The notes beneath the pieces were generated by a model that saw only the letters and a program-made list of their open reading frames with translations, ran no database searches and was not told where the DNA came from. Below, one piece after another: positions 25,052 to 35,108 of a stretch of 59,963 nt of DNA. Where the stretch lies: the NCBI GenBank assembly GCA_903970405.1, contig CAJCIT010000198.1:1-59963 (forward strand), given 5' to 3'. The DNA comes from Acidobacteriaceae bacterium (GTDB lineage: Bacteria > Acidobacteriota > Terriglobia > Bryobacterales > Bryobacteraceae). The first letter of the stretch is position 1. Each line of letters opens with the position of its first letter. A program made the translations under genes and the position numbers.

Positions 25052-26803
25052 ATGCCTGATTTGCCTGGAAGCCCAAACACACCTAAACGTGAATTGCCGC
25101 TGGAACTGCGCATGTTCCTGTTTTTCACGATCACCTTGCTGGCGTTCCTGGTAACGCAATATTTCTTCAAGCCGGCCCCGGCGATAAAGTCAGCGGCGCC
25201 CGCGATCACGTCGAAGAACGCCGCGGCGCAGGTTGTGAAACCGGTGGATACCACCGTCGCGCAGGGAGCCTCGGCTGAAGTTGCCGCATCTCCGACGGCC
25301 GCCCAGGCTGAGACCCTATATACCATCGATACCGACGTGTTTCACGTAGTTGCGACGAACAAGGGCGCTTTCGTCAAGAGCTGGGTACTGAAGAAATATC
25401 GGGACAGCGACGGGAGGCCGCTCGACCTGGTGAATAGCGCCGCCGGCGGTTTGCCGGGTCCGCTGGCGATCGATTTCAGCGACCGGAAAACTACGATCGA
25501 CGATCCGAATGCCGTGCTCTTTGTCGCTACGCCGACCGCCGACAAACTCGGCATTTCGTTTGAATACTCCGATGGCAAAACGACCGTTCGGAAATCGATT
25601 CAGTTCGGACAGAAGAGTTACCTTTGCGACGTGCGGTCTGAGGTTGTAATGAACGGGACGCCGGTTTCACACGTGCTGACCTGGCGTGGCGGCTTTGGCG
25701 ATGAGACGGTCCGAAACGCCGGCGCCAGCCAACACACAGTACACTACGACGCCACCACCAGCAAGCTGGTCAAGAAGAACGCCAAAGATGCCAAGAATGG
25801 ACCCCTCCAGGAGACGGGCAACTTTACCTTTGCCGGGCTCGAAGACAATTTCTTCGCCGCGGTGGCGATTCCATCCGTGTCGGCGAACAACGTGGAAGCT
25901 CGCACCTATGACGATCCACTCACCATAAAAGGCGAAGACAAACCTCAGCCTTTCGTGGGCGGCGGAGTCAGCACGGGGGCTGAGAATCAGTTCTCGCTCT
26001 TTGTCGGTCCGAAGGACATAGACCTTCTGCGCAAGGTGAGTCCGAAGCTGGAACAACTGGTGGATTGGGGCTTCTTCGGCGTCATTGCCAAACCCTTATT
26101 CCTGTGCTTGAACTGGGTAAACGATCACTGGACGAACAATTTCGGTTGGGCCATCATCGTGGTAACCGCCATCATCAATATTCTGCTATTGCCCTTCAAG
26201 CTCACCAGCCTGCGCTCTGCCCGCAAAATGCAGAAGATCGCGCCGGAGATCAAGGCGATCAACGACAAGTACAAGGGCATCTCCATGCGCGATCCGAAGG
26301 CCGCGGATAAGAACACTGAAATGATGGCGCTTTATAAGGTTCACGGCGTGAATCCAGTGGGGGGATGCCTTCCGCTGCTGATTCAGCTTCCGTTCTTCTA
26401 TGCGTTTTATCGGGTTTTGAGTATCGCCACGGAGCTGCGCGGGTCCAGTTGGCTGTGGGTGAACGATCTTTCGCGCCCGGAAAGCCTTGCCATTCACTTA
26501 CTGCCCATTATTCTGATAGCCACGCAGTTTCTGATGCAGAAGATGACGCCGGCCGCGGGCGTGGATCCATCGCAGCAGAAAATGATGCAGTTTATGCCGC
26601 TGATCTTCGGATCGATGTTCTATTACGCGCCGGCGGGCCTTGTACTATATTGGTTGACCGGAAACGTGGTTGGCGTGCTGCAGCAGATGCTGATTAACCG
26701 CTTCATGCCGCTGCCTACGCCGTCGGCACCGCAGATTCCGGCGAAAGCGCCGGTTTCCAAGGCGCCGGCGAGGGCGCCCGTCAATCGGTCCGGCAAAAGA
26801 TAA
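25052..26803 (+). CDS. yidC: Membrane protein insertase YidC
   Basis: The 583-residue protein inserts and folds inner-membrane proteins with or without Sec. The Gram-negative layout is visible: N-terminal TM (LRMFLFFTITLLAFLVTQYF), a large periplasmic beta domain at about 80-340, then the conserved core of hydrophobic segments (WAIIVVTAIINILLLPFKLT, PLLIQLPFFYAFYRVLSIAT, LVLYWLTGNVVGVLQQM) with the hydrophilic-groove Arg in the first core segment region. A Pro/Ala-rich tail (PAKAPVSKAPARAPVNRSGK) ends it. It supports a diderm cell plan. Confidence 0.96.
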   Translation: MPDLPGSPNTPKRELPLELRMFLFFTITLLAFLVTQYFFKPAPAIKSAAPAITSKNAAAQVVKPVDTTVAQGASAEVAASPTAAQAETLYTIDTDVFHVVATNKGAFVKSWVLKKYRDSDGRPLDLVNSAAGGLPGPLAIDFSDRKTTIDDPNAVLFVATPTADKLGISFEYSDGKTTVRKSIQFGQKSYLCDVRSEVVMNGTPVSHVLTWRGGFGDETVRNAGASQHTVHYDATTSKLVKKNAKDAKNGPLQETGNFTFAGLEDNFFAAVAIPSVSANNVEARTYDDPLTIKGEDKPQPFVGGGVSTGAENQFSLFVGPKDIDLLRKVSPKLEQLVDWGFFGVIAKPLFLCLNWVNDHWTNNFGWAIIVVTAIINILLLPFKLTSLRSARKMQKIAPEIKAINDKYKGISMRDPKAADKNTEMMALYKVHGVNPVGGCLPLLIQLPFFYAFYRVLSIATELRGSSWLWVNDLSRPESLAIHLLPIILIATQFLMQKMTPAAGVDPSQQKMMQFMPLIFGSMFYYAPAGLVLYWLTGNVVGVLQQMLINRFMPLPTPSAPQIPAKAPVSKAPARAPVNRSGKR

Positions 26804-26806
26804 CCG

Positions 26807-27460
26807 ATGAAATACACCATCGACTCGATTCAGGCGAAGCTTGAACAGTTCCTCGGGCCTGTTTTGGCCACCGGCGAGTTTGAGCTCAGCTACGAGCTTT
26901 CGGAAGCGCAGAGTCCGCATCCAGAAGTTGAGAATCCGGAAGTGACGGTGAAGTTTTCGGGCGGAGATGTGGATCTGCTACTGGCCAACCGCGGCGAACT
27001 GTTGCTCGCGTTGGAGCATCTGGCGATGGAGGCCATCCACGTTCCAGCCGAAGATCACTCGCTTATTTCGTTCGACGCAAACGACTATCGCCTTCTGCGC
27101 ATCGAAGAGTTGCGGATGAGCGCGGCGGCCGCCGCCGAAAAAGTAAAGCGCACGCATACCCCGTTCTTCTTCAACCCGATGACCAGCCGTGAACGGCGCG
27201 TCATTCACTTGGCCCTGCGCGATGAGAAGGATTTGCGTAGTGAGAGTCTGGGTGTGGGTCCGAACCGGGCGGTGGTGCTGGTACCGGCGGATATGCCGAC
27301 TCCGCCCGCGCCTCCTCCTCCGCCCTTCCGTCCGCGTGAAGGAGGTGTCGCCGGAAGGGGCGACCGTCCTGGCGGGGATCGCCGCGGTCCACGTGGGGAT
27401 GGACGCGGTCCACGCGGCGATGGACGCGGCCGTCCGCCGATGCGTGGACGCCGCGACTAG
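26807..27460 (+). CDS. jag: Jag/KhpB-type RNA-binding protein with R3H domain and RGG-like tail
   Basis: Starts 3 bp after yidC, so it is translationally linked. The 217-residue protein has a degenerate KH-like middle (VDLLLANRGELLLALEHLAM), an R3H domain at about 125-165 (MTSRERRVIHLALRDEKDLR; the R-x3-H pair is RRVIH) and a long tail with a Pro run then GDRRGPRGDGRGPRGDGRGR repeats. KhpB proteins bind RNA and influence cell-wall growth. The Arg/Gly-rich tail is unusual for this family and should add nonspecific RNA binding. Confidence 0.88.
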   Translation: MKYTIDSIQAKLEQFLGPVLATGEFELSYELSEAQSPHPEVENPEVTVKFSGGDVDLLLANRGELLLALEHLAMEAIHVPAEDHSLISFDANDYRLLRIEELRMSAAAAAEKVKRTHTPFFFNPMTSRERRVIHLALRDEKDLRSESLGVGPNRAVVLVPADMPTPPAPPPPPFRPREGGVAGRGDRPGGDRRGPRGDGRGPRGDGRGRPPMRGRRD

Positions 27461-27492
27461 CGGGATGCGGAGATTCGTAGCCGTGCAGCCAT

Positions 27493-27526
27493 CCAACCGG
27501 TCGCTCCCTAACGGTCGCGGCTCGGT
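27493..27526. repeat. R1 dispersed repeat (minus orientation) inside the jag-mnmE gap
   Basis: On the minus strand this reads GCGACCGTTAGGGAGCGACC with flanking GAGCC and GGTTGG, the same unit as at 12346 and 35935. It fills about half of the 75-bp gap between two conserved genes, showing that the family can insert within an operon. It ends 9 bp before the mnmE start and so borders the ribosome binding site. Confidence 0.85.
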
Positions 27527-27535
27527 AGGCTTTGC

Positions 27536-28885
27536 ATGAGCCTTCGCGACACCATCGTCGCGCTCTCAACGCCGCTTGGGCGAGGTGGCATGGGCGTGAT
27601 CCGTCTTTCGGGCCCCAGTGCCTGCTCCATCGCTGAAGCTGTTCTGCGCTTTCCGGTGGAAGCCCATTGGAAGAGTTGGGCGAGCCAATTGGCTTACCTT
27701 CCCGACGAGCACGGGGCGACGATTGACCAAGCGGTGGTCAGCTTCTTCGAGCAGCCCCGGTCCTACACCGCGGAAGATGTTGTCGAGGTTGCCTGCCACG
27801 GTTCGCCCGTGGTCTTGCAGTTTTGCCTCGACCGGGCTCTGCGGGCGGGGGCGCGACTTGCCGAACCAGGCGAGTTCACGCTGCGCGGCTTCGTCAACGG
27901 CCGCATCGATCTGCCGCAAGCGGAGGCAGTTCGCGAGTTGATCGACGCCACCACGCTCTACCAGGCGCGGGTCGCTTCGCAACAGATTGGCGGTTCGGTC
28001 TCACGCCGGCTGAGACCGCTGAAGGAGCAACTCCTGGAGCTGATCTCACTCATGGAAGCCGGCATCGATTTCGCTGAAGACGACATCAGCGTGGCCAGCC
28101 CCGATGAGGTTCTGCGCCGCATGCGGCCCATCCGCGAAGGCGTAGACCGGCTGGTGAGCACCTTTCGTTCCGGCCGTTATGTCTTCGAAGGCTTTACGCT
28201 GGCGATTGCGGGCCGCCCCAACGTCGGCAAGAGCAGTCTCTTCAACCGTCTGCTGGAGCGTGACCGCGCCATTGTGACCGGCATTCCCGGCACCACGCGC
28301 GACACAATCTCAGAGACCACCAGCATGGACGGCATTCCGGTGAAGCTGGTGGATACAGCCGGCATTCGGCAAAGCAACGATCTGGTGGAATCGCTCGGCA
28401 TTCAGCGCAGCCATGAGGCCGTGGCCGATGCCGATTTGACGCTGCTGGTGCTGGATCTCTCCGAACCGCTTATGGAAGAAGACCGCACGCTGCTGGCCGC
28501 TCTCGCTGACAGGAGACCGGTGGTAGTGGGAAACAAATGCGATCTGCCGCGGCGGCTTGAGAGCAATCGGGAGACGATGCCGGTTTCGGCTGTCACAGGC
28601 GACGGCGTCGACGAGCTTCGTAAAGCGATTCTTCATCGGCTGACGCCCGAGGGTCTAGCCACGCCCGAGACTGGTGTCATCACCAGCCTGCGCCATGCGA
28701 ATCTCCTGCGCGAGTGTCTGGAGGCCCTGGACAGTGCAAAGCGTGCCGTGGAGTTCAACATTCCGCATGAGATGCTGCTGCTGGATCTTTACGCGGCCCT
28801 GCAGCCGATCGATGCCATCACTGGCGCAACCACGGCCGATGATATTCTTAACCGGATCTTCTCGACGTTTTGCATCGGGAAGTGA
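27536..28885 (+). CDS. mnmE: tRNA modification GTPase MnmE
   Basis: The 449-residue GTPase works with MnmG to make 5-carboxymethylaminomethyl-uridine at tRNA wobble position 34. The folate-binding N-terminal domain holds [16 protein letters not shown]. Helices surround the G domain: G1 [12 protein letters not shown], switch [10 protein letters not shown]3 DTAGI, G4 NKCD. The protein ends with the required CIGK. Length is normal. It closes the rpmH cluster; mnmG is not adjacent. Confidence 0.96.
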   Translation: MSLRDTIVALSTPLGRGGMGVIRLSGPSACSIAEAVLRFPVEAHWKSWASQLAYLPDEHGATIDQAVVSFFEQPRSYTAEDVVEVACHGSPVVLQFCLDRALRAGARLAEPGEFTLRGFVNGRIDLPQAEAVRELIDATTLYQARVASQQIGGSVSRRLRPLKEQLLELISLMEAGIDFAEDDISVASPDEVLRRMRPIREGVDRLVSTFRSGRYVFEGFTLAIAGRPNVGKSSLFNRLLERDRAIVTGIPGTTRDTISETTSMDGIPVKLVDTAGIRQSNDLVESLGIQRSHEAVADADLTLLVLDLSEPLMEEDRTLLAALADRRPVVVGNKCDLPRRLESNRETMPVSAVTGDGVDELRKAILHRLTPEGLATPETGVITSLRHANLLRECLEALDSAKRAVEFNIPHEMLLLDLYAALQPIDAITGATTADDILNRIFSTFCIGK

Positions 28886-28916
28886 CCACTGAGCCGGTAG
28901 AGCAGTGGAGAAGGCG

Positions 28917-28994
28917 ATGAGTTGGGATTTTTTCAATCCGTTCGAACGGTGGCGGCTCGGAAGCGCCGGCGCGCGTAAACAAGCTGGCAACTGA
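28917..28994 (+). CDS. Possible 25-residue small protein after mnmE
   Basis: MSWDFFNPFERWRLGSAGAR then KQAGN and stop. GGAG lies 8 bp before the ATG. It starts 31 bp past mnmE and could be expressed from the same transcript. The aromatic N-terminal half may be membrane-binding. It is unrecognised and could be chance. Confidence 0.3.
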   Translation: MSWDFFNPFERWRLGSAGARKQAGN

Positions 28995-29003
28995 CTTCGA
29001 TCA

Positions 29004-30824
29004 TCACTTCGCGGGCAGCTTCGCCAGATAATTCCGCCACCCGCCCAGATGCGTGATCTCCGTCGCGCCCTGGATGGCGTAAGGCTCGCACAGGAAGCCC
29101 TTCACAGTTCGTCCGCCGGCGAGCTCAACGCTGCCAATGCCGAGGGGCGGCGGGATGAGCGCGACGAAATCGCCAAAGCGGTTCACGGGCATCGCCCAAA
29201 CCTCCACTTCGATTCCAGAGCCGGCAAATGCGGGTTCGCGGATGAGGCCGGGCTTCAGCGGTTTCGTTTCGCTGAGAGCGTAGAGTCGATAGGCGGCTGA
29301 GGTTCTGGCGGTCTCGATGAGGCGCGCGCCGCGCTCCGTCAACTGGTGGTTGAGCGGCTGGCCGCTGAGGTGCGCGCCGACAACGGCAAGTTCAATGCAC
29401 CCCGAGGGAGCGGATGCGGCGATCGGCGCAGTCTCGGCGAGGGGAGTGCCAGTGGCGCCGGCCTGCTTGTGGGGACAGATCGCGCGATGGAGGCGATCAC
29501 CGAGGCTTAGCAAGGCTTCGTCGGAAAAAGCGGGCGCGATCAACGTGACCCCGAATGGGAGGCCGGCTTTTGTTCCGCCGTTGGGGCGGAAGCCGGCGGG
29601 GATGGGCACAGCGGCAAGATCCAGCAGGTTGACGAAATTGGTGTAGAAGCCCAGGTTGGTGTTGAGGCGAACAGGGTCGGCATTGACTTCGTCAATGGTG
29701 TAGATTGTGCCGACAGTGGGCAGAAGCAGCACGTCGACCGATCGCCAAGCTTCGTTCGCCCCGCGGCGGAGTTCTTCGAGCTTGTATTGGGCTAAGAAGG
29801 AATCGACGGCAGAATACTTCCCCGCCCCGGTGATGATGGCGCGTACGACAGGATGGACGTCGTCCGCGTGGGCGTCAAAGAACTCGCGCAATGCGGCGAG
29901 GCGTTCAGCCACCCAGGGGCCGGAGTACAGCAGATCAGCGACGGCTTTGTAAGGCTCATAGTCGAATTCGATGATCTGGGCGCCTGTGGATTCCGCGGCG
30001 TGGATGGATTCGGCGAAGAGGGCTTGCGCGGCGGCGTCCCCAAAGAATTCGAGTTGTCCGGCCTTGGGCACGCCGATGCGGACCGGGTGGGCGCTGAGCC
30101 ATGGCGCTGACGCAGGTTCTGAAATGCGGGAGTACGGGTCGGCCGCATCGAAGCCGCGAGCGGCGGCATTCACCAGACGGGCGTCTTCGCAGGTGAGCGC
30201 GAAAATGGAAACGCAATCGAGTGACCGGCAGGCAGGCACGACGCCGGCCGCGCTGAGCAAGCCGCGCGTTGGCTTCAGGCCGACAATGTTGTTGAAGGCG
30301 GCAGGGACGCGGCCCGAACCGGCAGTATCGGTGCCAAGCGAGAAGGTAACCAGGCCGGAAGCCACGGCCACGGCAGATCCTGAGCTTGAGCCGCCTGAGA
30401 TGTACCGAGGGTCGAAAACGCTGGAGCAGGGCCCGTAGGGTGACCGCACGCCAACCAGACCGGTGGCGAACTGGTCCATGTTGGTTTTGCCGATGAGGAT
30501 GGCGCCCGCTGCTTCGAGACGATCTACAAGCGTCGCGTTTTTCTCAGGCCGATACGCGTAAGCAGGGCAGGCGGCAGTAGTTTCGAGACCAGCGGCGTCA
30601 ATGTTATCTTTCACCGCGAAGGGAACGCCATACAGGGGAAGCTTCGCCCGCTCGGTGGAAGCAAGACACTCGGCGCGGGCAAGGGCGACCTGGCGGGGAA
30701 CGAGTGAGATCCAGACCGGACGGAGAGGCTGGGATTCGATGCGGTCATAAATAGCGGAGAGGGTCTCGGCCGGTTTGACGCCGCTTGCGTAGGCGCTGTG
30801 AAGCGCTGACATGTCGAGTCGCAT
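29004..30824 (-). CDS. atzF: Allophanate hydrolase
   Basis: The 606-residue amidase-signature enzyme converts allophanate to two ammonia and CO2. The catalytic Lys is in FAVKDNIDAAG, the cis-Ser and nucleophile Ser in GGSSSGSAVAVASG and LGTDTAGSGRVPAAFN, followed by NIVGLKPTRG. After about residue 470 comes the AtzF-type C-terminal domain (IELAVVGAHLSGQPLNHQLT, ending YLAKLPAK), which decarboxylates the intermediate. It is last in the four-gene operon, 6 bp after the carboxylase stop codon. Confidence 0.95.
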   Translation of the reverse strand: MRLDMSALHSAYASGVKPAETLSAIYDRIESQPLRPVWISLVPRQVALARAECLASTERAKLPLYGVPFAVKDNIDAAGLETTAACPAYAYRPEKNATLVDRLEAAGAILIGKTNMDQFATGLVGVRSPYGPCSSVFDPRYISGGSSSGSAVAVASGLVTFSLGTDTAGSGRVPAAFNNIVGLKPTRGLLSAAGVVPACRSLDCVSIFALTCEDARLVNAAARGFDAADPYSRISEPASAPWLSAHPVRIGVPKAGQLEFFGDAAAQALFAESIHAAESTGAQIIEFDYEPYKAVADLLYSGPWVAERLAALREFFDAHADDVHPVVRAIITGAGKYSAVDSFLAQYKLEELRRGANEAWRSVDVLLLPTVGTIYTIDEVNADPVRLNTNLGFYTNFVNLLDLAAVPIPAGFRPNGGTKAGLPFGVTLIAPAFSDEALLSLGDRLHRAICPHKQAGATGTPLAETAPIAASAPSGCIELAVVGAHLSGQPLNHQLTERGARLIETARTSAAYRLYALSETKPLKPGLIREPAFAGSGIEVEVWAMPVNRFGDFVALIPPPLGIGSVELAGGRTVKGFLCEPYAIQGATEITHLGGWRNYLAKLPAK

Positions 30825-30830
30825 AAGGAT

Positions 30831-33800
30831 TCAATTCGCGGTCTCAAGAAGGACCAGCGTCTGGCCGGGCATGACCAGGGCGCCTTGTTTGCAGCGGATC
30901 TCGCGAACGATGCCCGCTTCGGGAGCGGCGATCGCGATCTCAGTTTTCATCGCCTCGAGAACAATGAGGCGGTGACCGGCTTCGACGCACTGGCCTGGCT
31001 CCACGGCGATGCTCCAGACACTGGCGGTAAGCGGCGACGTGACCGCTTCGCAACCTTCGGGAATGGCGGAGGTTTCGAACCCGCCAGGCGCATCTTCGGC
31101 GGCGGCATCGACGATGATGGCTTGCCCGGCCGCGGCCCAACGGGCGCGTTCCTCAGAGAAGGCCTGCTGCCGTTGCTGTTTGCTCAAGCTGGCTTCGGGT
31201 GCGATGGATTCGAGAAAGCGCCGATAGTCAGGGTAGTTGAAGGAGGTGTCCTCTGTCTTGATCTCGATCTCGCCGTGCGGGAAGGCGTCGCGCATCTCCA
31301 ACAACTCACCGGCGGTGACGGGATAGAAGCGGATCTGATCGAAGTAGCGGAGCAGCCATGGCGTGCCTGGCTCAAAGTTCGCGGTGCTCTTATAAGTGTT
31401 CCAGACTTGCGTGGTGCGGCCGAACAACTGGTAGCCGCCGGGGCCTTCCATTCCGTATATGCAAAGGTAAGCGCCGCCAATGCCGACCGCGTTTTCTGGC
31501 GTCCAGGTGCGCGCCGGATTGTACTTGGTGGTGACCAGGCGATGGCGCGGATCGACAGGCGTGGCGACGGGTGCGCCGAGGTAAACGTCCCCGAGGCCGA
31601 GGACCAGGTAGCTGGCGTCGAAGACGATCCGGTGAACGTCTTGAATGGACTCGAGGCCGTTGATGCGGCGGATGAACTCAATGTTGCTGGGGCACCAAGG
31701 GGCATCGGTGCGCACCGCTTGCATGTATTTCTCGGCCGCAAGGCGGGCCTGCGGGTCGTCCCACGATAAAGGCAAATGAACGATGCGCGAAGGCACGGTG
31801 ATGTCGAGGTCGTCAGGGATGGCGCGCTCGGCCGCGGCGAGCGCTTCAAGGAGTGCGGCGCGGGGCAGACGCCGCGCGTCGTAGTGAACCTGAAGGCTGC
31901 GAATGCCGGGCGTGATATCGAGTAAGCCTCTGAGATTGACGGCTCGCAACTGGCTTTCCAGCGCGTGGACGCGAAGGCGGAGTCCCAGGTCGAGAATATT
32001 GTCTCCGAACTCGACGAGCAGAGAGCGGTCGCCATCGGCGCGATAAGCGATCTGGGGCGAGTTTCCTTGCGAAGGACGCCAGGCGATGACCGCGGGTTCC
32101 AGCGGTTGGCCCGCATGCGCGGGCAATTGTGGCAGGGGTTTCGCGAGAGTGGCGATGGATTCTTCCAGCGCGATGTCCATAGCATCCGCCTCCGCGGCGG
32201 TGAGGGCGCGGAAACGAACGGAGTCACCGGGACGCAACTGGCCGATCTTCCACAGTTCGGCTTCGACGACGGTGGCGGGACAGACGAACCCGCCCAGGCT
32301 GGGACCATCGGGGCCGAGGATGATGGGCATGTCACCCGTAAAATCGATGGCGCCGATGGCGTAGGCGTTGTCGTGAATGTTCGAAGGATGAAGGCCCGCT
32401 TCGCCGCCATCGAGGCGCGCCCACTTGGGCTTGGGGCCGATGAGGCGCACGCCGGTACGGTCTGAGTGGTAATGCACTTTCCAATTGGCGGAGAAGAGCA
32501 TTTGAATGTCTTCGTCGCGGAAGAAATCCGGGGCGCCGTGCGGCCCGTAGAGGACGCCGATCTCCCAAGCGTTGGAGTAGACGGGCGTGACATCGGCTGG
32601 AAGCGTGGCGACGTCAGGTTCTGTAGCGGCATTCTTGAAGTGCACAACATCGCCTGAGCGCAGGGCGCGGCCGGCATGGCCACCGAAGCCTCCCAGCAGA
32701 AACGTGCTCTGGCTGCCAAGGTAAGGCGCGATATCGAATCCGCCGGCGATGGCGAGATATGTGCGCATGCCGGCGCCTTGCGCAGCGCCCATCTTGAGAA
32801 CCGAGCCTGCGTTCACGGGAAAAGCCTGCCAGCGCGGCGCCGGTTCGCCGTCGATACTCGCCAGCATGTCAGCGCCAGTCAGCGCGACGATAGCTTCGCA
32901 TGCGAAGCGGAGCTGCGGACCCGTCATGGTGATTTCGAGCGCAGCGGCCATGGGTGAATTCCCCAGCAGGCGATTGGCGATGCGGAAGCTCAGCGCGTCC
33001 ATGGGACCCGAGGGCGGGACGCCGACGTTCCAATAACCGAGACGACCCGGAAAATCCTGCACCGTGGTTTGGGCGCCACCGTGAATCGTTTCGATGGCTT
33101 CGCGACGCGCCACAAAGCGGGCCAACGACGAGGTGAGCATGTGGCCCGACTTGAACTCTTCGCCATCGCAGACATGGCGCAGATAATCGAGATTCGTTTC
33201 GATGCCGGAGAGCCGCGTGGCGTCGAGAGCTTGCTGGAGTTTGACGATAGCGGCGGCGCGATCGTCAGCATGGACGATGAGCTTGGCGATCATCGGGTCA
33301 TAGTAGGGCGTGACTTCGGCGCCGGGCTCTACCCAGGTCTCGACGCGGGCGTGCTTCGGAAAACTGACGTGTGTAAGGCGGCCGGAGCTGGGCTGGAAGT
33401 TTGCGCCGGTGTCTTCAGCATAGAGGCGAACTTCGATGGAATGGCCCCGCGGATGGATGGCAAAGGACGAGAGCGGCGCAAGATCGCCAGACGCGCCAAG
33501 AACCATCCACTCCACCAGATCGACGCCGGTTACCTCTTCCGTGACGCCGTGCTCCACCTGGAGGCGCGTGTTGACTTCGAGGAAAAAGAACTCGCCCGTC
33601 GCGTTGTCATAGACGAATTCGACGGTGCCGGCCGAGCGGTAACGAACAGATTCGCCCAGGCGGACGGCGCATTCCATCAACTGCCGGCGCGTCGATTCGG
33701 GGATGCCGGGAGCGGGCGTCTCTTCAATGACCTTTTGGTTGCGGCGTTGCGCGGAACAATCGCGCTCGCCAAGAGCGATGACGTGGCCGTTGCCATCGCC

Positions 33801-34439
33801 GAAGATCTGGACCTCTAAGTGGCGAGCCTGGGAAATGAATCGTTCGAGGAACGCGCCGCTATCGCCGAAGTTGTTCGCGCCCAGCCGCTGGACGGCATCG
33901 AAGGCTTCGTCAAGCTGGCTCTCAGTCTGACAGAGCCGGATGCCAATGCCCCCGCCACCAGCCGTGCTCTTGAGCATCACCGGGTAGCCGATGCGGGCAG
34001 CGGCGGCTTTCGCCTCATCAAGGGTGGCCAGGAGACCCGTGCCGGGAAGAAGCGGAACCTTCAGACGCTGAGCCATCTCACGCGCGGCGTGTTTCAGCGC
34101 GAAGGCGCGCATCTGATGGGGCGTGGGGCCGATGAAGATAATGCCGGCGCTTTCGCAAGCGTCCGCGAATTCAGGCTTCTCACTCAGGAAGCCGTACCCG
34201 GGATGGATGGCTTCCGCGCCGGTGGCCTGGGCAGCCGCGATGATGGCTGGAATAGAGAGGTAGCTCAAAGTGGCTTGCGCGGGCCCAATGGGCACAGCTT
34301 CATCCGCCTGGCTGACGTGGAGCGAGTGCCGGTCAGGCTCAGAGTAAACAGAGACGGACCCGATGCCGAGGCGGCGCAGGGTGCGGATGATCCGGCAGGC
34401 GATTGCGCCGCGATTCGCAATCAGGACTTTCTTGAACAT
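30831..34439 (-). CDS. Biotin-dependent urea/guanidine carboxylase
   Basis: This 1202-residue carboxylase contains a full biotin carboxylase (1-450; ANRGAIACRIIRTLRRLGIG, STAGGGGIGIRLC, EVNTRLQVEHGVTEEVTGVD), the KipA/KipI-like carboxyltransferase halves (from TTVQDFPGRLGYWNVGVPPS, and RSLLVEFGDNILDLGLRLRV), then a C-terminal biotin carrier (HRLIVLEAMKTEIAI; biotin on the Lys). It carboxylates urea to allophanate, or guanidine to carboxyguanidine. The two DUF1989 partners upstream favour guanidine, since such pairs form carboxyguanidine deiminase. All four genes are nearly contiguous. Confidence 0.93.
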   Translation of the reverse strand: MFKKVLIANRGAIACRIIRTLRRLGIGSVSVYSEPDRHSLHVSQADEAVPIGPAQATLSYLSIPAIIAAAQATGAEAIHPGYGFLSEKPEFADACESAGIIFIGPTPHQMRAFALKHAAREMAQRLKVPLLPGTGLLATLDEAKAAAARIGYPVMLKSTAGGGGIGIRLCQTESQLDEAFDAVQRLGANNFGDSGAFLERFISQARHLEVQIFGDGNGHVIALGERDCSAQRRNQKVIEETPAPGIPESTRRQLMECAVRLGESVRYRSAGTVEFVYDNATGEFFFLEVNTRLQVEHGVTEEVTGVDLVEWMVLGASGDLAPLSSFAIHPRGHSIEVRLYAEDTGANFQPSSGRLTHVSFPKHARVETWVEPGAEVTPYYDPMIAKLIVHADDRAAAIVKLQQALDATRLSGIETNLDYLRHVCDGEEFKSGHMLTSSLARFVARREAIETIHGGAQTTVQDFPGRLGYWNVGVPPSGPMDALSFRIANRLLGNSPMAAALEITMTGPQLRFACEAIVALTGADMLASIDGEPAPRWQAFPVNAGSVLKMGAAQGAGMRTYLAIAGGFDIAPYLGSQSTFLLGGFGGHAGRALRSGDVVHFKNAATEPDVATLPADVTPVYSNAWEIGVLYGPHGAPDFFRDEDIQMLFSANWKVHYHSDRTGVRLIGPKPKWARLDGGEAGLHPSNIHDNAYAIGAIDFTGDMPIILGPDGPSLGGFVCPATVVEAELWKIGQLRPGDSVRFRALTAAEADAMDIALEESIATLAKPLPQLPAHAGQPLEPAVIAWRPSQGNSPQIAYRADGDRSLLVEFGDNILDLGLRLRVHALESQLRAVNLRGLLDITPGIRSLQVHYDARRLPRAALLEALAAAERAIPDDLDITVPSRIVHLPLSWDDPQARLAAEKYMQAVRTDAPWCPSNIEFIRRINGLESIQDVHRIVFDASYLVLGLGDVYLGAPVATPVDPRHRLVTTKYNPARTWTPENAVGIGGAYLCIYGMEGPGGYQLFGRTTQVWNTYKSTANFEPGTPWLLRYFDQIRFYPVTAGELLEMRDAFPHGEIEIKTEDTSFNYPDYRRFLESIAPEASLSKQQRQQAFSEERARWAAAGQAIIVDAAAEDAPGGFETSAIPEGCEAVTSPLTASVWSIAVEPGQCVEAGHRLIVLEAMKTEIAIAAPEAGIVREIRCKQGALVMPGQTLVLLETAN

Positions 34440-35093
34440 TTATTGGGCGTCCCAGATCAAGACTTGGATCGGCGTGGGGTTGTAGGCGTTGCAAGGGTTG
34501 TTCAACTGGGGGCAGTTGCTGATGAGGACCAGGGTGTCGCGGTCTGCCCGCAGCTCAACGTACTTACCGGCTTCGGAGATGCCGTCTTCAAAGGTCAGGC
34601 CGCCTTCGGGCGTGACGGGAACATTCATGAAGAAGTTGATGTTATTCGCGATATCCCGCTTTTCAAAGCCGTGGTCATAGGCGATGACGGCTTTCACAAA
34701 ACTCTGACGGCAGGCGTGCATGTGGCGCTTTTCGATGGCGTAGCGCACCATGTTGCTTTCCGTGGCGCAGGCGCCGCCCAGCGTGTCATGACGGCCGCAG
34801 GTATCGGCGACGATGGTCATCAAGACGTTCCCGTTCGACGACATGATCTTTGTGCCGGCGGTGAGATAGATGTTCTTTTGTTCCCGGATGGTCTCTTGAA
34901 AGCTGTAACGATCTGTCAGATCATGCGCGTTATAAAACAGCGTGTCGACGGCCTGATTGCCTTCCAAATCGACAATCCGGAAGATTTGGCCCTTCTTGAC
35001 AAGGTGAATCCAGGATTCGCCGGCGGGCACGATTTCGCGATGCTGGGCCCGCGAAGGGTCCATGGTGCTGTGGACAATTTTGATTCCGCTCAT
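34440..35093 (-). CDS. DUF1989 protein, urea-carboxylase-associated / carboxyguanidine deiminase subunit
   Basis: The 217-residue protein contains [27 protein letters not shown]-like and [20 protein letters not shown] motifs, plus [20 protein letters not shown]. The conserved Cys and His in TCGRHD are probable metal or catalytic residues. DUF1989 proteins adjoin urea carboxylases, and in guanidine-using bacteria two such proteins make a heteromeric deiminase turning carboxyguanidine into allophanate. Its stop codon abuts the carboxylase start directly, so stoichiometric expression is likely. The SD is part of the CTTTC-rich leader complement. Confidence 0.88.
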   Translation of the reverse strand: MSGIKIVHSTMDPSRAQHREIVPAGESWIHLVKKGQIFRIVDLEGNQAVDTLFYNAHDLTDRYSFQETIREQKNIYLTAGTKIMSSNGNVLMTIVADTCGRHDTLGGACATESNMVRYAIEKRHMHACRQSFVKAVIAYDHGFEKRDIANNINFFMNVPVTPEGGLTFEDGISEAGKYVELRADRDTLVLISNCPQLNNPCNAYNPTPIQVLIWDAQ

Positions 35094-35108
35094 TGTCTTT
35101 CTTCCGGT

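Noticed and set aside
31184-32719. 511-codon open frame on the minus strand
   Set aside because: It lies inside the carboxylase gene in another frame, with Ser/Arg/Pro-rich composition typical of a shadow frame.
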